This document shows positions 32,969 to 44,991 of a stretch of DNA of 64,000 nucleotides, one piece after another. The notes beneath the pieces were generated by a model that saw nothing but the letters and a program-made list of their open reading frames with translations, was not told the origin of the DNA and ran no database searches. The first letter of the stretch is position 1, and each line of letters begins with the position of its first letter. Source of the stretch: DATAZK01 sp963731205 (lineage in GTDB: Bacteria; Actinomycetota; Actinomycetes; Frankiales; Frankiaceae); assembly GCA_963731205.1 (NCBI GenBank), contig CAVSUJ010000001.1:372001-436000 (forward strand), written 5' to 3'. The translations under genes and the position numbers were made by a program.

Positions 32969-34411
32969 CTACCCCTCGGCCGGATCCTCGACGAGGGGCT
33001 CGTCGATGCCCAGCCGGGCGACCGCGCGCATCTTGTTGACCGCATCCAGCGCGGCGACCTTGTAGGTCTCGCTCAGCGTGGGGTAGTTGAACACCGCGTT
33101 GACCAGGTAGTCCAGCGTGCCGCCGGTGCCCATGATCGCCTGGCCGATGTGGACCAGCTCGGTCGCGTTCGTCCCGAAGACGTGGACCCCGAGCAGCTTC
33201 TTGGTCTCCGGGGAGACGAGCAGCTTGAGCATCCCGTAGGAGTCACCGACGATCTGCCCGCGCGCCAGCTCGCGGTAGCGGGAAATGCCGACCTCGTAGG
33301 GGATCGAGGACTCGGTCAACTCGCTCTCGGTGCGACCGACGTAGGAGATCTCCGGAATCGTGTAGATCCCGATCGGCTGCAGGACGGTGTCCATCCCAGC
33401 GGTCGGCTCGTCGAAAGCGGCGTGGGCAGCGAGGCGGCCCTGCTCCATCGACGTCGACGCGAGAGCCGGGAATCCGATCACGTCACCGACGGCGAAGATG
33501 TGCGGGACCACCGTGCGGTAGGACTCGTCGACCTTGATGCGGCCCCGCTCGTCAGCCTCGAGCCCAGCTTTGTCCAGCCCCAGGTTCTCGGTGACGCCTT
33601 GCCGGCCCGCGGAGTACATCACCACTTCGGCGGGGATGCGCTTCCCGCTGCGCAGGGTGGTGAGGGTCGCCTTCTCGGTGAGCTTCACCGAATCGACAGT
33701 CTCGTTGAACCGGAACGTGACGCTGAGGTCGCGCAGATGGAATTTCAGGGCCTCGACGACCTCGCCGTCCACGAAATCGATCATGCTGTCGCGGCGTTCG
33801 ACGACCGTGACGCGGGTGCCGAGTGCAGCGAACATCGACGCGTACTCGATGCCGATGATCCCGGCGCCCACGACGACCATCGAGGCCGGCACGTGATCGA
33901 GGTTGAGAACACCGTCGGAATCGACGATGCGGCGCTCGTCGAACTCGATCTCCTTGGGACGCGCGGGCCGGGTGCCGGTGGCGAGCACGATCCGTTCGCC
34001 GCTGAGCTTGAGCTCCTCGTCGCTGAGACCCTCGGTCACCAGCATGGTGTGCGGATCGAGGAACGCGGCGGTGCCCTGGAAGTACTGCACGTGGTTGCGG
34101 TGCAGCTGGGTACGCACCACGTCGGCCTCGCGGGCGATCACATGCTGGGTGCGCGCCGTGAGGTCGGCGACGGTGATGTTCTCCTTGACCTGGTAGCTCG
34201 CGCCGTAGAGCTCGCGCTGGTTGGTGCCGGTGAGGTAGAGCACGGCCTCGCGCAGCGTCTTCGACGGGATCGTGCCGGTGTTGACGCAGACGCCGCCGAC
34301 CATGCCCTTGCGGTCGACGATGGCGACCCGCTTGCCCAGCTTGGCTGCGGCGATGGCGGCGCGTTGCCCGCCAGGTCCGCTGCCGACCACGAGCAACTCG
34401 AATTCCTGCAC
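32969..34411 (-). CDS. sthA: Soluble pyridine nucleotide transhydrogenase
   Basis: A 480-residue flavoprotein of the class I disulfide-oxidoreductase fold. FAD site: LLVVGSGPGGQRAAIAAAKLG; second Rossmann motif: VVVGAGIIGIEYASMFAALG. The usual CxxxxC redox pair is replaced by GGVCVNTGTIPSKTLREAV, in which the second Cys is Thr, the mark of SthA rather than lipoamide dehydrogenase. SthA transfers hydride between NADPH and NAD+, balancing the two pools. GTG start with GGAGGG 6 nt upstream. Convergent with the Alg13-like gene, with 14 nt between stops. Confidence 0.93.
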   Translation of the reverse strand: MQEFELLVVGSGPGGQRAAIAAAKLGKRVAIVDRKGMVGGVCVNTGTIPSKTLREAVLYLTGTNQRELYGASYQVKENITVADLTARTQHVIAREADVVRTQLHRNHVQYFQGTAAFLDPHTMLVTEGLSDEELKLSGERIVLATGTRPARPKEIEFDERRIVDSDGVLNLDHVPASMVVVGAGIIGIEYASMFAALGTRVTVVERRDSMIDFVDGEVVEALKFHLRDLSVTFRFNETVDSVKLTEKATLTTLRSGKRIPAEVVMYSAGRQGVTENLGLDKAGLEADERGRIKVDESYRTVVPHIFAVGDVIGFPALASTSMEQGRLAAHAAFDEPTAGMDTVLQPIGIYTIPEISYVGRTESELTESSIPYEVGISRYRELARGQIVGDSYGMLKLLVSPETKKLLGVHVFGTNATELVHIGQAIMGTGGTLDYLVNAVFNYPTLSETYKVAALDAVNKMRAVARLGIDEPLVEDPAEG

Positions 34412-34521
34412 AAAACCCTCCGGGTCCCCGGGATCACGAGGCAGCGCCTGCCTGCGTGGTTGTCTTGCGATTGTTTCAGGCCGTTGCCGCGATCGCGTGG
34501 CGGGCGGCGAAGATAGGGCCT

Positions 34522-35586
34522 ATGCGCCTTCCGGTCATGCCTCCCGTCGCGCCGATGCTCGCCAAATCCGTCGATCGGATCCCGGCCGACGCGCACTACG
34601 AGCCGAAATGGGACGGCTTCCGGTCGATCATCTTTCGGGACGGCGACGAGGTGGAGATCGGAAGCCGCAACGAGCGCCCGATGACGCGCTATTTCCCGGA
34701 GGTCGTCGAAGCGGTGAAGGCGCAGCTACCCGAGCGCTGCGTGGTCGACGGGGAGATTGTGATCGCGGGGGAGCGGGGCCTGGATTTCGAGGCGCTGCAG
34801 CAGCGGATCCACCCGGCCGCGTCGCGGGTGAAGCTGCTCGCCCAGCAGACGCCCGCGTCGTTCATCGCGTTCGACCTGCTGGCGCTGGCCGACGACGACC
34901 TCATGGCGCGGCCGTTCGCCGAGCGTCGCGGGCTGCTGGTGAGCGCTCTCGCCGCCGCCGAGCCGCCCGTTCACGTCACACCCGCGACGACCGACCGCGA
35001 CCTCGCCGAGGACTGGTTCAAGGTCTTCGAGGGTGCGGGTCTCGACGGTGTGGTCGCCAAGCCCTTGACCGGTGCGTACCTGCCCGACAAGCGGGTCATG
35101 TTCAAGATCAAGCATGCGCGTACTGCCGACTGCGTCGTCGCCGGCTATCGCGTCCACAAGAGCGGCGCCGACGCCGTCGGCTCGCTGCTTCTCGGTCTCT
35201 ACAACGAGGACGGCACGCTGTCCTCCGTCGGCGTGGTGGGCGCGTTCCCGATGGCCCGCCGGCGCGAACTCTTGGCGGAGCTGGCCCCACTCGTGACGAC
35301 GTTCGACGACCACCCGTGGGCGTGGGCGGAGCAGGAGGCCGGGACGCGCACGCCGCGCGAGTCGGAAGGCTCGCGCTGGAACAACGGCAAGGACCTCTCG
35401 TTCGTGCCGCTGCGCCCCGAGAGGGTCGTCGAGGTGCGCTACGACCACATGCAGGGCCGGCGCTTTCGTCATACGACCCAGTTCTCCCGCTGGCGTCCGG
35501 ACCGCGAGCCTCGCTCGTGCACGTACGAGCAGCTCGACCGGCCGGTGCACTTCGCGCTCGCCGAAATCGTGCCCGGCCTGGGCTGA
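34522..35586 (+). CDS. ATP-dependent DNA ligase (LigC-like)
   Basis: A 354-residue ATP-dependent ligase with nucleotidyltransferase domain followed by an OB domain. Motif I is YEPKWDGFR with the AMP-accepting Lys29; motif III FIAFDLLAL, motif IV DGVVAKPL and motif V MFKIKHARTADCVV follow. The OB domain includes SRWNNGKDLSFVPLRP and RRFRHTTQFSRWRPDREP. This is the small LigC type of actinobacteria, involved in backup or end-joining repair. ATG 34522 places Lys29 at the usual distance; the longer frame upstream shows no family sequence. Likely partner of the stand-alone polymerase at 7819-8835. Confidence 0.9.
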   Translation: MRLPVMPPVAPMLAKSVDRIPADAHYEPKWDGFRSIIFRDGDEVEIGSRNERPMTRYFPEVVEAVKAQLPERCVVDGEIVIAGERGLDFEALQQRIHPAASRVKLLAQQTPASFIAFDLLALADDDLMARPFAERRGLLVSALAAAEPPVHVTPATTDRDLAEDWFKVFEGAGLDGVVAKPLTGAYLPDKRVMFKIKHARTADCVVAGYRVHKSGADAVGSLLLGLYNEDGTLSSVGVVGAFPMARRRELLAELAPLVTTFDDHPWAWAEQEAGTRTPRESEGSRWNNGKDLSFVPLRPERVVEVRYDHMQGRRFRHTTQFSRWRPDREPRSCTYEQLDRPVHFALAEIVPGLG

Positions 35587-35646
35587 CCCCGCCTGCTCGC
35601 GGCGCGGTGACCGGCGCTGACTGCCCGATCCACCTAGATTCGCGGC

Positions 35647-36465
35647 GTGGACCCCAACCTGCGCACCTGCGGCCGGAAGGGGCACGCAACCTACCGCCCG
35701 GACGAGGCCGACCTCGCCGAGAGGTTGCGCGCCGAGACGGCGATCGGTACGTCGTGGCGCTGCCTGCGCTGCGGCGACTTCGTCGTCGGTGAGCCGGCCG
35801 GATCGGGTCCGGCGGGCGATGCGCCCGTCCTGCTGCGGGGCAAGGCGCTGCGTGATGCCACCGTGCTCAAGCTGCTGGCCGTCGAGCGGATCCTGCGGGC
35901 CATCCTGCTGATCGGGGTCGGCTATGTCGTCCTGCGCTTCCGTCACAGCGAAGGAAATTTCCAGGCGCTGTTCAACAAGGCGATCCCGGCCGCTGAGCCA
36001 CTCGCGCGTGTCCTGCACTTCGACCTCGACCACAGCCCGACCATCGCCAAGCTGCGCCACCTGCTGCATACGAGCCCGCACACGCTCCTGCTGGTGGCGC
36101 TGGCGGTCTTCGGCTACGCGGCCATCAACCTCGTCGAGGCGACCGGTCTGTGGCTCGCCAAGCGCTGGGGCGAGTATTTCGCGACGGTCGCGACGAGCGT
36201 CTTCCTGCCGCTGGAGATCTACGAGCTGAACGAGCGCGTGACGTTCCTGCGCGTCACTGTCTTCATCATCAACATCGCGGCGATCGTGTACCTGATCTAC
36301 TCCAAGCGGCTCTTCGGCGTCCGCGGCGGGCGGAGTGCGTTCGAGGCCGAGCGACACAGCGAGTCACTGCTCGAAGTCGAGAAGTCCGCCGATCAGCCGG
36401 CCACCCACCAAGATGACGATCAGCTGGCGCGTACGACGGCCACCGACTCCGCCGGCAGCCAGTAG
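35647..36465 (+). CDS. DUF2127 family integral membrane protein
   Basis: A 272-residue membrane protein of DUF2127, function unknown. The N-terminus has a possible zinc-binding layout (RTCGRKGHATYRP ... WRCLRCGDFVVGE). Hydrophobic segments: LKLLAVERILRAILLIGVGYVVL, TLLLVALAVFGYAAINLVEATGLWL, YFATVATSVFLPLEIYEL and VFIINIAAIVYLIYSKRLFG. The final ~50 residues are polar and acidic. Its last 46 nt overlap the 3' end of the convergent treZ gene, so one of the two C-termini encodes antisense to the other. Confidence 0.82.
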   Translation: MDPNLRTCGRKGHATYRPDEADLAERLRAETAIGTSWRCLRCGDFVVGEPAGSGPAGDAPVLLRGKALRDATVLKLLAVERILRAILLIGVGYVVLRFRHSEGNFQALFNKAIPAAEPLARVLHFDLDHSPTIAKLRHLLHTSPHTLLLVALAVFGYAAINLVEATGLWLAKRWGEYFATVATSVFLPLEIYELNERVTFLRVTVFIINIAAIVYLIYSKRLFGVRGGRSAFEAERHSESLLEVEKSADQPATHQDDDQLARTTATDSAGSQ

Positions 36466-38168
36466 CCACCTTCGACCGGCTGCACTGCCTCGATCGCTGC
36501 CGAACTCATGAGCAGTTCGCCGGCCACCGGTACGGCCTGCGGCAGGTCCGAGAGGTTCACCGCCACCGCGATGCTCTCCCCGTCAGGGTTGCCGCGCCGG
36601 GCGATGAACCAGCCGTCGAGCTCGTCGTACTGGAATCGGGCCTGCCCCAGCTGATGATCGGTCAGCGCCGGCTCTGCCCGCCGGAGCGCGATCAGCTGCT
36701 GATACCACTGCAGCAGCCGGCGTCCGCGGCCGGTACGCGCCTCGTTCCAGTCCAGCTTCGAGGCGGCAAAGGTGGCCGGGTCCTGCGGGTCGGGGATCTC
36801 GTCGGTCGACCAGCCGTGCTCGGCGAATTCGCGGCGCCGCCCCGCGCTGACCGCCTTGCCGAGTTCGGCGGCATGGTCGGAGAAGAACTGCCAGGGCGTC
36901 CGAGCGCCCCACTCCTCGCCCATGAAAAGCATCGGGGTGAACGGCGACAGCAAGAGCAGCGCAGCGCCGGCGCACAGCAGCCCGTCGGACAGGGTGGCGG
37001 CAGACCGGTCGCCGACAGCCCGATTCCCGATCTGATCGTGATTCTGCAGGTAGGTGACGAACTGCGGAGCCTTGATCCCGACGGGCCGGCGGCCGTGTGA
37101 ATGCTTGCGGAAGCTCGACCAGCCCCCGTCGTGTACGAAGCCCTGGTTCAGCGCCTTCGCCAGCACCGGCAAGGGTCCGAAGTCGTCGTAATAGCCCTGA
37201 CGCTCGCCCGAAAGAGCCGCCCACAGCGCGTGATGGACGTCGTCGCACCACTGCGCATCGACCCCGTATCCGCCGGCGATGCGGGGCCGGATCACCTTGG
37301 GATCGTTGAGATCGCTCTCGGCGATGAGGAAGAGCGGCCGGCGTTCCATGCTGGCGAGCGCCTCCACCTCGACCGCGAGCTCTTCGAGGAAGTGGATCGC
37401 CCGGTCGTCGCGCAACTCATGGACCGCGTCGAGGCGCAGCCCGTCGCAGCGGTAGTCGCGCAGCCACATCAGCGCGTTGTCGATGAGAAAGCGCCGGACC
37501 TCATCCGAGTACGCGGCATCGAGGTTCACCGCCGTGCCCCACGGCGTGGCGTGGGTGTCGGTGAAGTACGGGCCGAAGCGCGCGAGGTAATTGCCGGCGG
37601 GTCCGAGATGGTTGTAGACGGCGTCCATCACGACCCCGATGCCGCGCTGATGGCAGGCGTCGATGAAGCGCTTCAGCCCGTCGGGGCCGCCGTAGGGCTC
37701 ATGCACCGTGTAGAGGTCGACGCCGTCGTATCCCCATCCGTGGTGGCCGGCGAAGCCGTTGCAGGGCAGCAGTTCGACCGCGTCGACACCGAGCTCGGCG
37801 AGATGATCCAGCTGCGTGACGGCCGCGTCGAAGGTGCCCTCCGGGGTGAAGGTCCCGACGTGCAGCTCGTACAGCACCGCACCCGGCAACGCCAGGCCGC
37901 GCCACTTCGCGTCGCTCCAGGTGTAGCGATCGTGCTCATAGACGCGAGAGAACCCGTCGACCCCGTTCGGCTGCCACAGCGAGCGCGGGTCGGGAGTCGG
38001 GTCGCTCCCGTCGACGACGAACGCGTAATCGGTGCCGTGACCGGCCTCGGCGACCTCCGCCGTCCACCACCCGCCGGGGGCCGAACGCATCGGATACGCG
38101 CGCGCCTGGCTGCCGATCACCACCCCCAGCTCGCGCGACTGCGGGGCCCACACGCTGAACTGCGTCAC
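36420..38168 (-). CDS. treZ: Malto-oligosyltrehalose trehalohydrolase
   Basis: A 582-residue GH13 enzyme that releases trehalose from maltooligosyl-trehalose, the last step of the TreX-TreY-TreZ route. N-terminal beta-sandwich (FSVWAPQSRELGVVIGS), then the (beta/alpha)8 barrel with MDAVYNHLGP, DGLRLDAVHE (nucleophile Asp247), FLIAESDLNDP (acid/base Glu284) and YLQNHDQIGNRA (Asp378). Length is typical. GTG start 33 nt after the Rrf2-type regulator gene. It is the last gene of a minus-strand treX-treY-rrf2-treZ run. Confidence 0.95.
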   Translation of the reverse strand: MTQFSVWAPQSRELGVVIGSQARAYPMRSAPGGWWTAEVAEAGHGTDYAFVVDGSDPTPDPRSLWQPNGVDGFSRVYEHDRYTWSDAKWRGLALPGAVLYELHVGTFTPEGTFDAAVTQLDHLAELGVDAVELLPCNGFAGHHGWGYDGVDLYTVHEPYGGPDGLKRFIDACHQRGIGVVMDAVYNHLGPAGNYLARFGPYFTDTHATPWGTAVNLDAAYSDEVRRFLIDNALMWLRDYRCDGLRLDAVHELRDDRAIHFLEELAVEVEALASMERRPLFLIAESDLNDPKVIRPRIAGGYGVDAQWCDDVHHALWAALSGERQGYYDDFGPLPVLAKALNQGFVHDGGWSSFRKHSHGRRPVGIKAPQFVTYLQNHDQIGNRAVGDRSAATLSDGLLCAGAALLLLSPFTPMLFMGEEWGARTPWQFFSDHAAELGKAVSAGRRREFAEHGWSTDEIPDPQDPATFAASKLDWNEARTGRGRRLLQWYQQLIALRRAEPALTDHQLGQARFQYDELDGWFIARRGNPDGESIAVAVNLSDLPQAVPVAGELLMSSAAIEAVQPVEGGYWLPAESVAVVRAS

Positions 38169-38201
38169 GCCGGTGCCGCCATCAGCGCTCTCGAGCGCCC
38201 G

Positions 38202-38657
38202 CTATCGCCGTTCCCACGCATCTTCACTTCGGGTCAACGCCTCCACTTCCGGCGGCAGCTTTCCTGCGAGCAGATGCCCGATCGTGACCTCTTCAAGCAC
38301 CAGGCGAAGGCTGGCCCGCACGGCGATCCACACGTCCTGCAGCCGCGCGGCGGGGCCGGGGTAGCTGACGTCTTCCGGCTTGGCGTCCTGCACGCTGGCC
38401 AGCGGTCCATCCACGGCACGCATGACATCGGCAATCGTGATGTCGTTCGGGTCGCGGTCGAGCAGATAGCCGCCCGAAGGGCCGCGCTGGCTGCGCACGA
38501 GCCCGGCGCGGCGCAGCTCGCCGAGGATCCCCAAGAGGAACTTCAGCGGCACACCTTGAGCCCGGGAGATCGATTCAGCGGTCACCGCCTCGCCGCTGCG
38601 CGCGGCCAATTCGGTCAGTGCACGGACGGCGTAATCGGCTCGGGCAGACACTCTCAC
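38202..38657 (-). CDS. Rrf2 family transcriptional regulator lacking Fe-S cysteines
   Basis: A 151-residue winged-helix regulator: N-terminal MRVSARADYAVRALTELAAR with the recognition region SISRAQGVPLKFLLGILGELRRAGLV and the wing QRGPSGGYLLDRDP are standard Rrf2/IscR features. No cysteine occurs in the protein, so it cannot bind an Fe-S cluster through Cys and must sense something else, or act constitutively or through a protein partner. It lies between treY (4-nt gap) and treZ (33-nt gap), which suggests it is co-expressed with, and may regulate, trehalose synthesis. Confidence 0.88.
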   Translation of the reverse strand: MRVSARADYAVRALTELAARSGEAVTAESISRAQGVPLKFLLGILGELRRAGLVRSQRGPSGGYLLDRDPNDITIADVMRAVDGPLASVQDAKPEDVSYPGPAARLQDVWIAVRASLRLVLEEVTIGHLLAGKLPPEVEALTRSEDAWERR

Positions 38658-38661
38658 GTGA

Positions 38662-41167
38662 TCAGTCTCCCGCAGCCTCGCTCGTCACGAGCAAAGCAAC
38701 GGGGAAATCGCGCAGCAATTTCAGCAGATAGGCGCTCGACGGCTCACCGTTCGCGCTGCTCATGCCGCTGTGGCGGCGTCCGGTGATGACGTCGATCCAC
38801 TCGCCCGGAGGCAGCGCCACCGCCGTGTCCTTCCAGCCGCCGGCCTGGCGCAGTCCCAGGACCAGCCGGGGAACGACCGTCACAGCTCGGCCGGGGTGGC
38901 CCTCGGCGCCTCTGGCGAATGCCACGACGTGCTCCGCGGCTGACCCGCTCACCTCGAGCGGCTCGTAATCGGCGGCGGCGCCGAAAAGCTCGGGCCGGCG
39001 CCGCCGCAGCCGCAGCGCGCTGCGCATGAGGTGCAGCTTGGCTGCGCCCGAATCCTCCACACGCGGGGTCGTCGCCTCCGCCCGGTCGAGCGCGGAGCTG
39101 AGCCGGGCACGCTCGCCGAAGTCGACCGGCCGCCGGTTGTCCGGATCGACGAGTGAGAGGTCCCAGAGCTCGCTGCCCTGGTAGGAGTCGGGGATACCCG
39201 GCATCGTGAGCTGCAGCAGCTTCATCGCCAGCGCGTTGACCCGCCCCGGCTCGACGAGTTCGGTGACGTACTCCTCGAGCGCCGACATGATCGCCCGATC
39301 GGCGAGCACCCCCGCGGCGTATGCCTGCACGGCCTGCTCGTAGGCCTCATCCGGAGCGGTCCACGAGGTGTGCAGCTTGGCCTCACGCACGGCTTTCGCC
39401 AGGTAGGCGCCGAGCCGCTCCTCGCTGATCGGAAACGCGCCCACGAGCGTCTGCAGCACCAGGTACTGCGTCGCCGGTTCGGGTCCGGCGGGCCCGGTGT
39501 GCTTCTCGCCAAGAGCCAGCAGCTTCTTGACGACGCGCTCCCACCGGCGCGAATCCTCCGCGAGCAGCACGAGGCGCGCCCGTACGTCCTCCGAGCGTTT
39601 CGTGTCGTGCGTGGAAAGCGTGGTCATCGTGTGCGGCCAGCGGGCCTGCAGATCGCCCGCCCAGCTGTGGAAATCGCCGACCGAGCAGGCCGAATCGCGA
39701 CGGGTCGCCGCCCACCTCGTTGAGCGCCAGCAGCCGCGCATAGCGGTAGAACGCGGTGTCCTCGACGCCCTTGGCCATCACCGGCCCGCAGGTCTGGGCG
39801 AAACGCACCACGAGTTCCTCGGGTCCGGTGACGACCAGATCGGCGACGGCGGCGATGTCGTCGGCGCGGTCCGGACGCGCGCTCACGGCATGGCGCGCGG
39901 CGCGGTCGATGATCTCCCGCGCCTGCGCGGACGGACGTTCGCCCGGACGCAGGTAGGCGCGGTAGACGTCGAACTGGATCAGCAGCTCCGCCAGCGCCTC
40001 CCGCAATCCGCGGCGGGTGTGATCGCGGTAGCGGGGATGCGCCCAGGCGGCACGGGCGGCGAGGTCGGTGAGCCGGTTCAGCTCCGCCGCCAGCACGCTG
40101 CTGAGCACCTCGCGCTTCCCGTCCTTGGCGACGGTCGGCCAGCGCGGGTCGGTGCCGGTGATCTCGTCGTACAGCCGCGTCAGCGGCTCCTCACCGCGGG
40201 GATCGACGAAGACGCCGGTGATCCGGTTGAGGGCGTCGTAACCCGTGGTGCCGTGACACGCCCACTCGGCGGGCAGCTGCTCGTCGGCCTCGAGAATCTT
40301 CTCGACGACGATCCAGCAGCCGCGGCTTGCCTCCGACAGCCGCGCAAGGTAGCCCTGCGGGTCGCTGAGGCCGTCCGGGTGGTCGACCCGCAGTCCGACC
40401 ACCGTCCCGTCAGCTACCGAGGTCAGGATCTCGCGGTGGGTCGAGGCGAAGACCTCCGGATCCTCGACCCGCAGGCCCGCGAGGGTCGTCACGTCGAAGA
40501 AGCGCCGGTAGTTCAGTTCCTCACCGCCGACCCGCCAGTGGCACAGCCGCCAATGCTGGGCGTTCAGCAGCTCGGGCAGCGCCAGCTGCTCGGTGCCTTC
40601 TGCCAGCGGGAGGACGTGGTCGTAATAGCGCAGGCGGTCGCCCTCCACGACGAGCTCCCCGGCATCCAGGCATTCGGCGATCGAGCCTCCCAGCACCGGC
40701 ACCAGGATCTTGCCGGGGTTGTCACGGCTTTCCCAGTCGATGTCGAACCAGCGCGCGAAGCGCGACCCCGGCCCGTCGCGCAGCACCTCCCACCACGCGG
40801 GATTGGCCGACTCCGGCGCAGCCACACTCGCGTGATTGGGGACGATGTCCAGCACGATCGCGAGCCCGGCCGCATCGCAGGCGGCCCGCAGCCGGAAAAG
40901 ACCTTCGGCGCCGCCGAGCTCGGGATTGATCCGGCGGTGATCGGTGACGTCATAGCCGTGGCGGCTGCCCGACGTGGCCTGCAGCCAGGGCGAGCAGTAG
41001 ACATGCGAGACCCCGAGACCCGCGAGGTAGGGCACCACCTCGGCGGCGGCGTCGAACCCGAAGTCCGGGGTCAGCTGCAGCCGGTAGGTACTGGTGGGGA
41101 TCGATCCCGCGGGCGGGGGAGCGGGGACGGTCAACGGGAGCGTGGGTTCTGAGGACACAGCAGGCAT
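38662..41167 (-). pseudogene. treY: Malto-oligosyltrehalose synthase with a single frameshift
   Basis: TreY, about 835 residues over two frames, converts the reducing end of maltooligosaccharides to a trehalosyl unit. The 5' part (41167 to ~39690) carries TSTYRLQLTPDFGF, YCSPWLQA, IVLDIVPNHASVA, GLRVDHPDGLSDP and WIVVEKILEADEQLP. The 3' part (to 38662) continues at SVGDFHSWAGDLQARWP and TLSTHDTKRSEDVRARL. The join falls at RFG, where one extra base near 39688 (CTG-C-TCG on the coding strand) shifts the frame; removing it restores the family sequence. Either a sequencing error or a recent mutation. ATG directly follows the treX stop. Confidence 0.9.
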
Positions 41168-43282
<2,115 letters not shown>

Positions 43283-43692
43283 AGTGATTCGCCCCTGCCC
43301 TGCCCTGCCGCGCCCGAACCTGTCGCCCGGGCGGCGTGCGTCTCAATCGTCATTCGCGAGTCGGTCGCGTCTCACTCACCCGGCGCCCCCGTCGCGGGTT
43401 CCACCGGTGTCGCCGGTCGGTGCTGGCAATCGCACTGGCCGCGCCCGGGGCAGTGCTCATGATCCTGCTCCCGGCACGCCTCACAAATGAAGCTGCAGAT
43501 GAACGAAGGCGCGTGCACGGGCCGATGATGCCCGACGCGGCGAGGGAAACGTACTGGTGATCAAGCTGATCTGTGCTTCCCGACCAGGAGCGTTGCAGCT
43601 CAGCGGGTATATGTGCCAGACTGTGCAGCAATCGATCATCCGATTGACCGCGATGAGGCCGCAGGGGAAGGCGTCCCTCGTCTTGGAGGTCA
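43283..43692. other. Gene-poor divergent region upstream of treX and the DUF3145 gene
   Basis: About 410 nt between divergent starts. Plus-strand frames (74 residues from 43336, and one reading through from 43557 into the next gene's region) contain no recognised domain and no good ribosome site. Presumably carries the promoters of the trehalose operon and of the DUF3145 gene; no hexamer pair assigned. Confidence 0.45.
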
Positions 43693-44217
43693 GTGGTGAA
43701 CGATCCTTTGTGCTGGCCAGGAGCCGGTCGCGTGCCCGGTGTCCTGACCATCTTGTCCTGCCCGCCGCCGCTGTGCCCGCATGTCGAGTTCGCCGTGGCG
43801 GCAGCCCTCGGCGTGCCGGCTCCGCTGGAGTGGAGCGGCCAGCCCGCGCGTCCCGGCATGGCCTACGCCGCGCTCGAGTGGCGGGCTGAGAGCGGGGCTG
43901 CAGGGCGCCTGGCAAGCCGTCTCAAGGGGATCGGCTCGCTCGTCTTCGAGGTGGTGGAAGGACCCGCCACCGGCTGTGACGCCGAGCGGTACGCCTACAC
44001 CCCCGAACTCGGGCTCTTCCACGCGGGTATGGCCGCCAACGGCGACATCGTCGTCGGCGAAGGCCGGCTCCGCGCGTTGCTGGACGAGGCTCCCAGCCGG
44101 TCGGCCATGGTCAGCGGGCTGCATCAGCTCATCGGCACAGAGTGGGACACCGCTCTGGAACCTCTTCGCCAGGGCGGCGACGGTGCCCCGGTGACGTGGC
44201 TGCGCCAAACCGGCTGA
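43693..44217 (+). CDS. DUF3145 family protein
   Basis: A 174-residue conserved actinobacterial protein of DUF3145, function unknown. Typical features: GVLTILSCPPPLCPHVEFAVAAALG near the N-terminus, AYAALEWRAESGAAGRLAS, YAYTPELGLFHAGMAANGDIVVGE and GTEWDTALEPLRQGG at the end. No membrane segment or catalytic motif is visible. GTG 43693 is the likely start, with GGAGGT upstream. Confidence 0.8.
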   Translation: MVNDPLCWPGAGRVPGVLTILSCPPPLCPHVEFAVAAALGVPAPLEWSGQPARPGMAYAALEWRAESGAAGRLASRLKGIGSLVFEVVEGPATGCDAERYAYTPELGLFHAGMAANGDIVVGEGRLRALLDEAPSRSAMVSGLHQLIGTEWDTALEPLRQGGDGAPVTWLRQTG

Positions 44218-44476
44218 CTTCGCGAGCACTCACCGTGCTCGCCGGGTCGAGGGGGAATGTCGCCTCGCGCACATTCTCGTGAACGCCACGCCAAATCACT
44301 TGACCTCAGGCAAGCGAGTCCTCACAGTCGCTGCTGTCTCGCCGATGGCGAGGGCAGAGGACCCGGTACGTCAAGTGCCGTGGGACAAAAAATGTGACCT
44401 CGGCGACAGCGGGCACAATGCCTGCCCTCCGCGCGTTCGGTTGGGGCGCAAGGATGCTTAACGACGAGGAGACCCA

Positions 44477-44770
44477 GTGGCGACTGATTACGACACGCCG
44501 CGCTCGGTAGAGGGCGAGGAAGACCAGGAGCAGAGCCTCGAGGCGCTGAAGGCACGGCGCGCGGAGGCGGCAGCTGATCTGGGGGACGACGCAGACCCGT
44601 TCGAGGCAGAGCTGGACCTTCCCGGAGCCGATCTTTCGGCCGAGGAACTGACGGTCCGGGTGCTGCCGAGGCAGGCCGACGAGTTCACCTGCAAGAGCTG
44701 CTTCCTGGTCCACCACCGCAGCCAGCTCGCGGATGAGAAGAGCATGGTCTGCACCGACTGCGCGGCCTGA
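44477..44770 (+). CDS. DUF4193 family protein (small, C-terminal zinc ribbon)
   Basis: A 97-residue acidic protein of DUF4193, conserved in actinobacteria. The N-terminal two-thirds are Glu/Asp-rich (EGEEDQEQSLEALKARRAEA; DDADPFEAELDLPGADL) and the C-terminus has a CxxC...CxxC pair (FTCKSCFLVHHRSQLAD ... MVCTDCAA) fit for zinc binding. It may contact the transcription or translation machinery, but no function is established. GTG start with GAGGAGA upstream. It is monocistronic: 259 nt precede it and 221 nt follow it. Confidence 0.87.
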   Translation: MATDYDTPRSVEGEEDQEQSLEALKARRAEAAADLGDDADPFEAELDLPGADLSAEELTVRVLPRQADEFTCKSCFLVHHRSQLADEKSMVCTDCAA

Positions 44771-44991
44771 CCCGCTCAGGCCGGCAGTCGGCCGACAGCC
44801 GGCAAGACCTGCAAGACACGTAAGACCCGGGTGGCTTCCTGGCGGGCCACCCGGCGCTGGTGGCAGCAATGCCTCCAGCGGCACGGCTGACATCTGTGGG
44901 CGTACGTGCGGCGCGCCGCGGGCGCACCGCCGCTCACGCTGACCTACCGTAAATCGGTGCCTTTCACCGCTGTTGTTCGCCCCGCACACGT

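Noticed and set aside
32810..34516. A 568-codon plus-strand open frame
   Set aside because: It is antisense to sthA, whose FAD and NAD motifs and start are clear; the translated product is Asp/His/Arg-rich without domain features.
37101..41152. Plus-strand frames of 561 and 551 codons
   Set aside because: Both are antisense shadows of treZ, the Rrf2 gene and treY in high-GC DNA.
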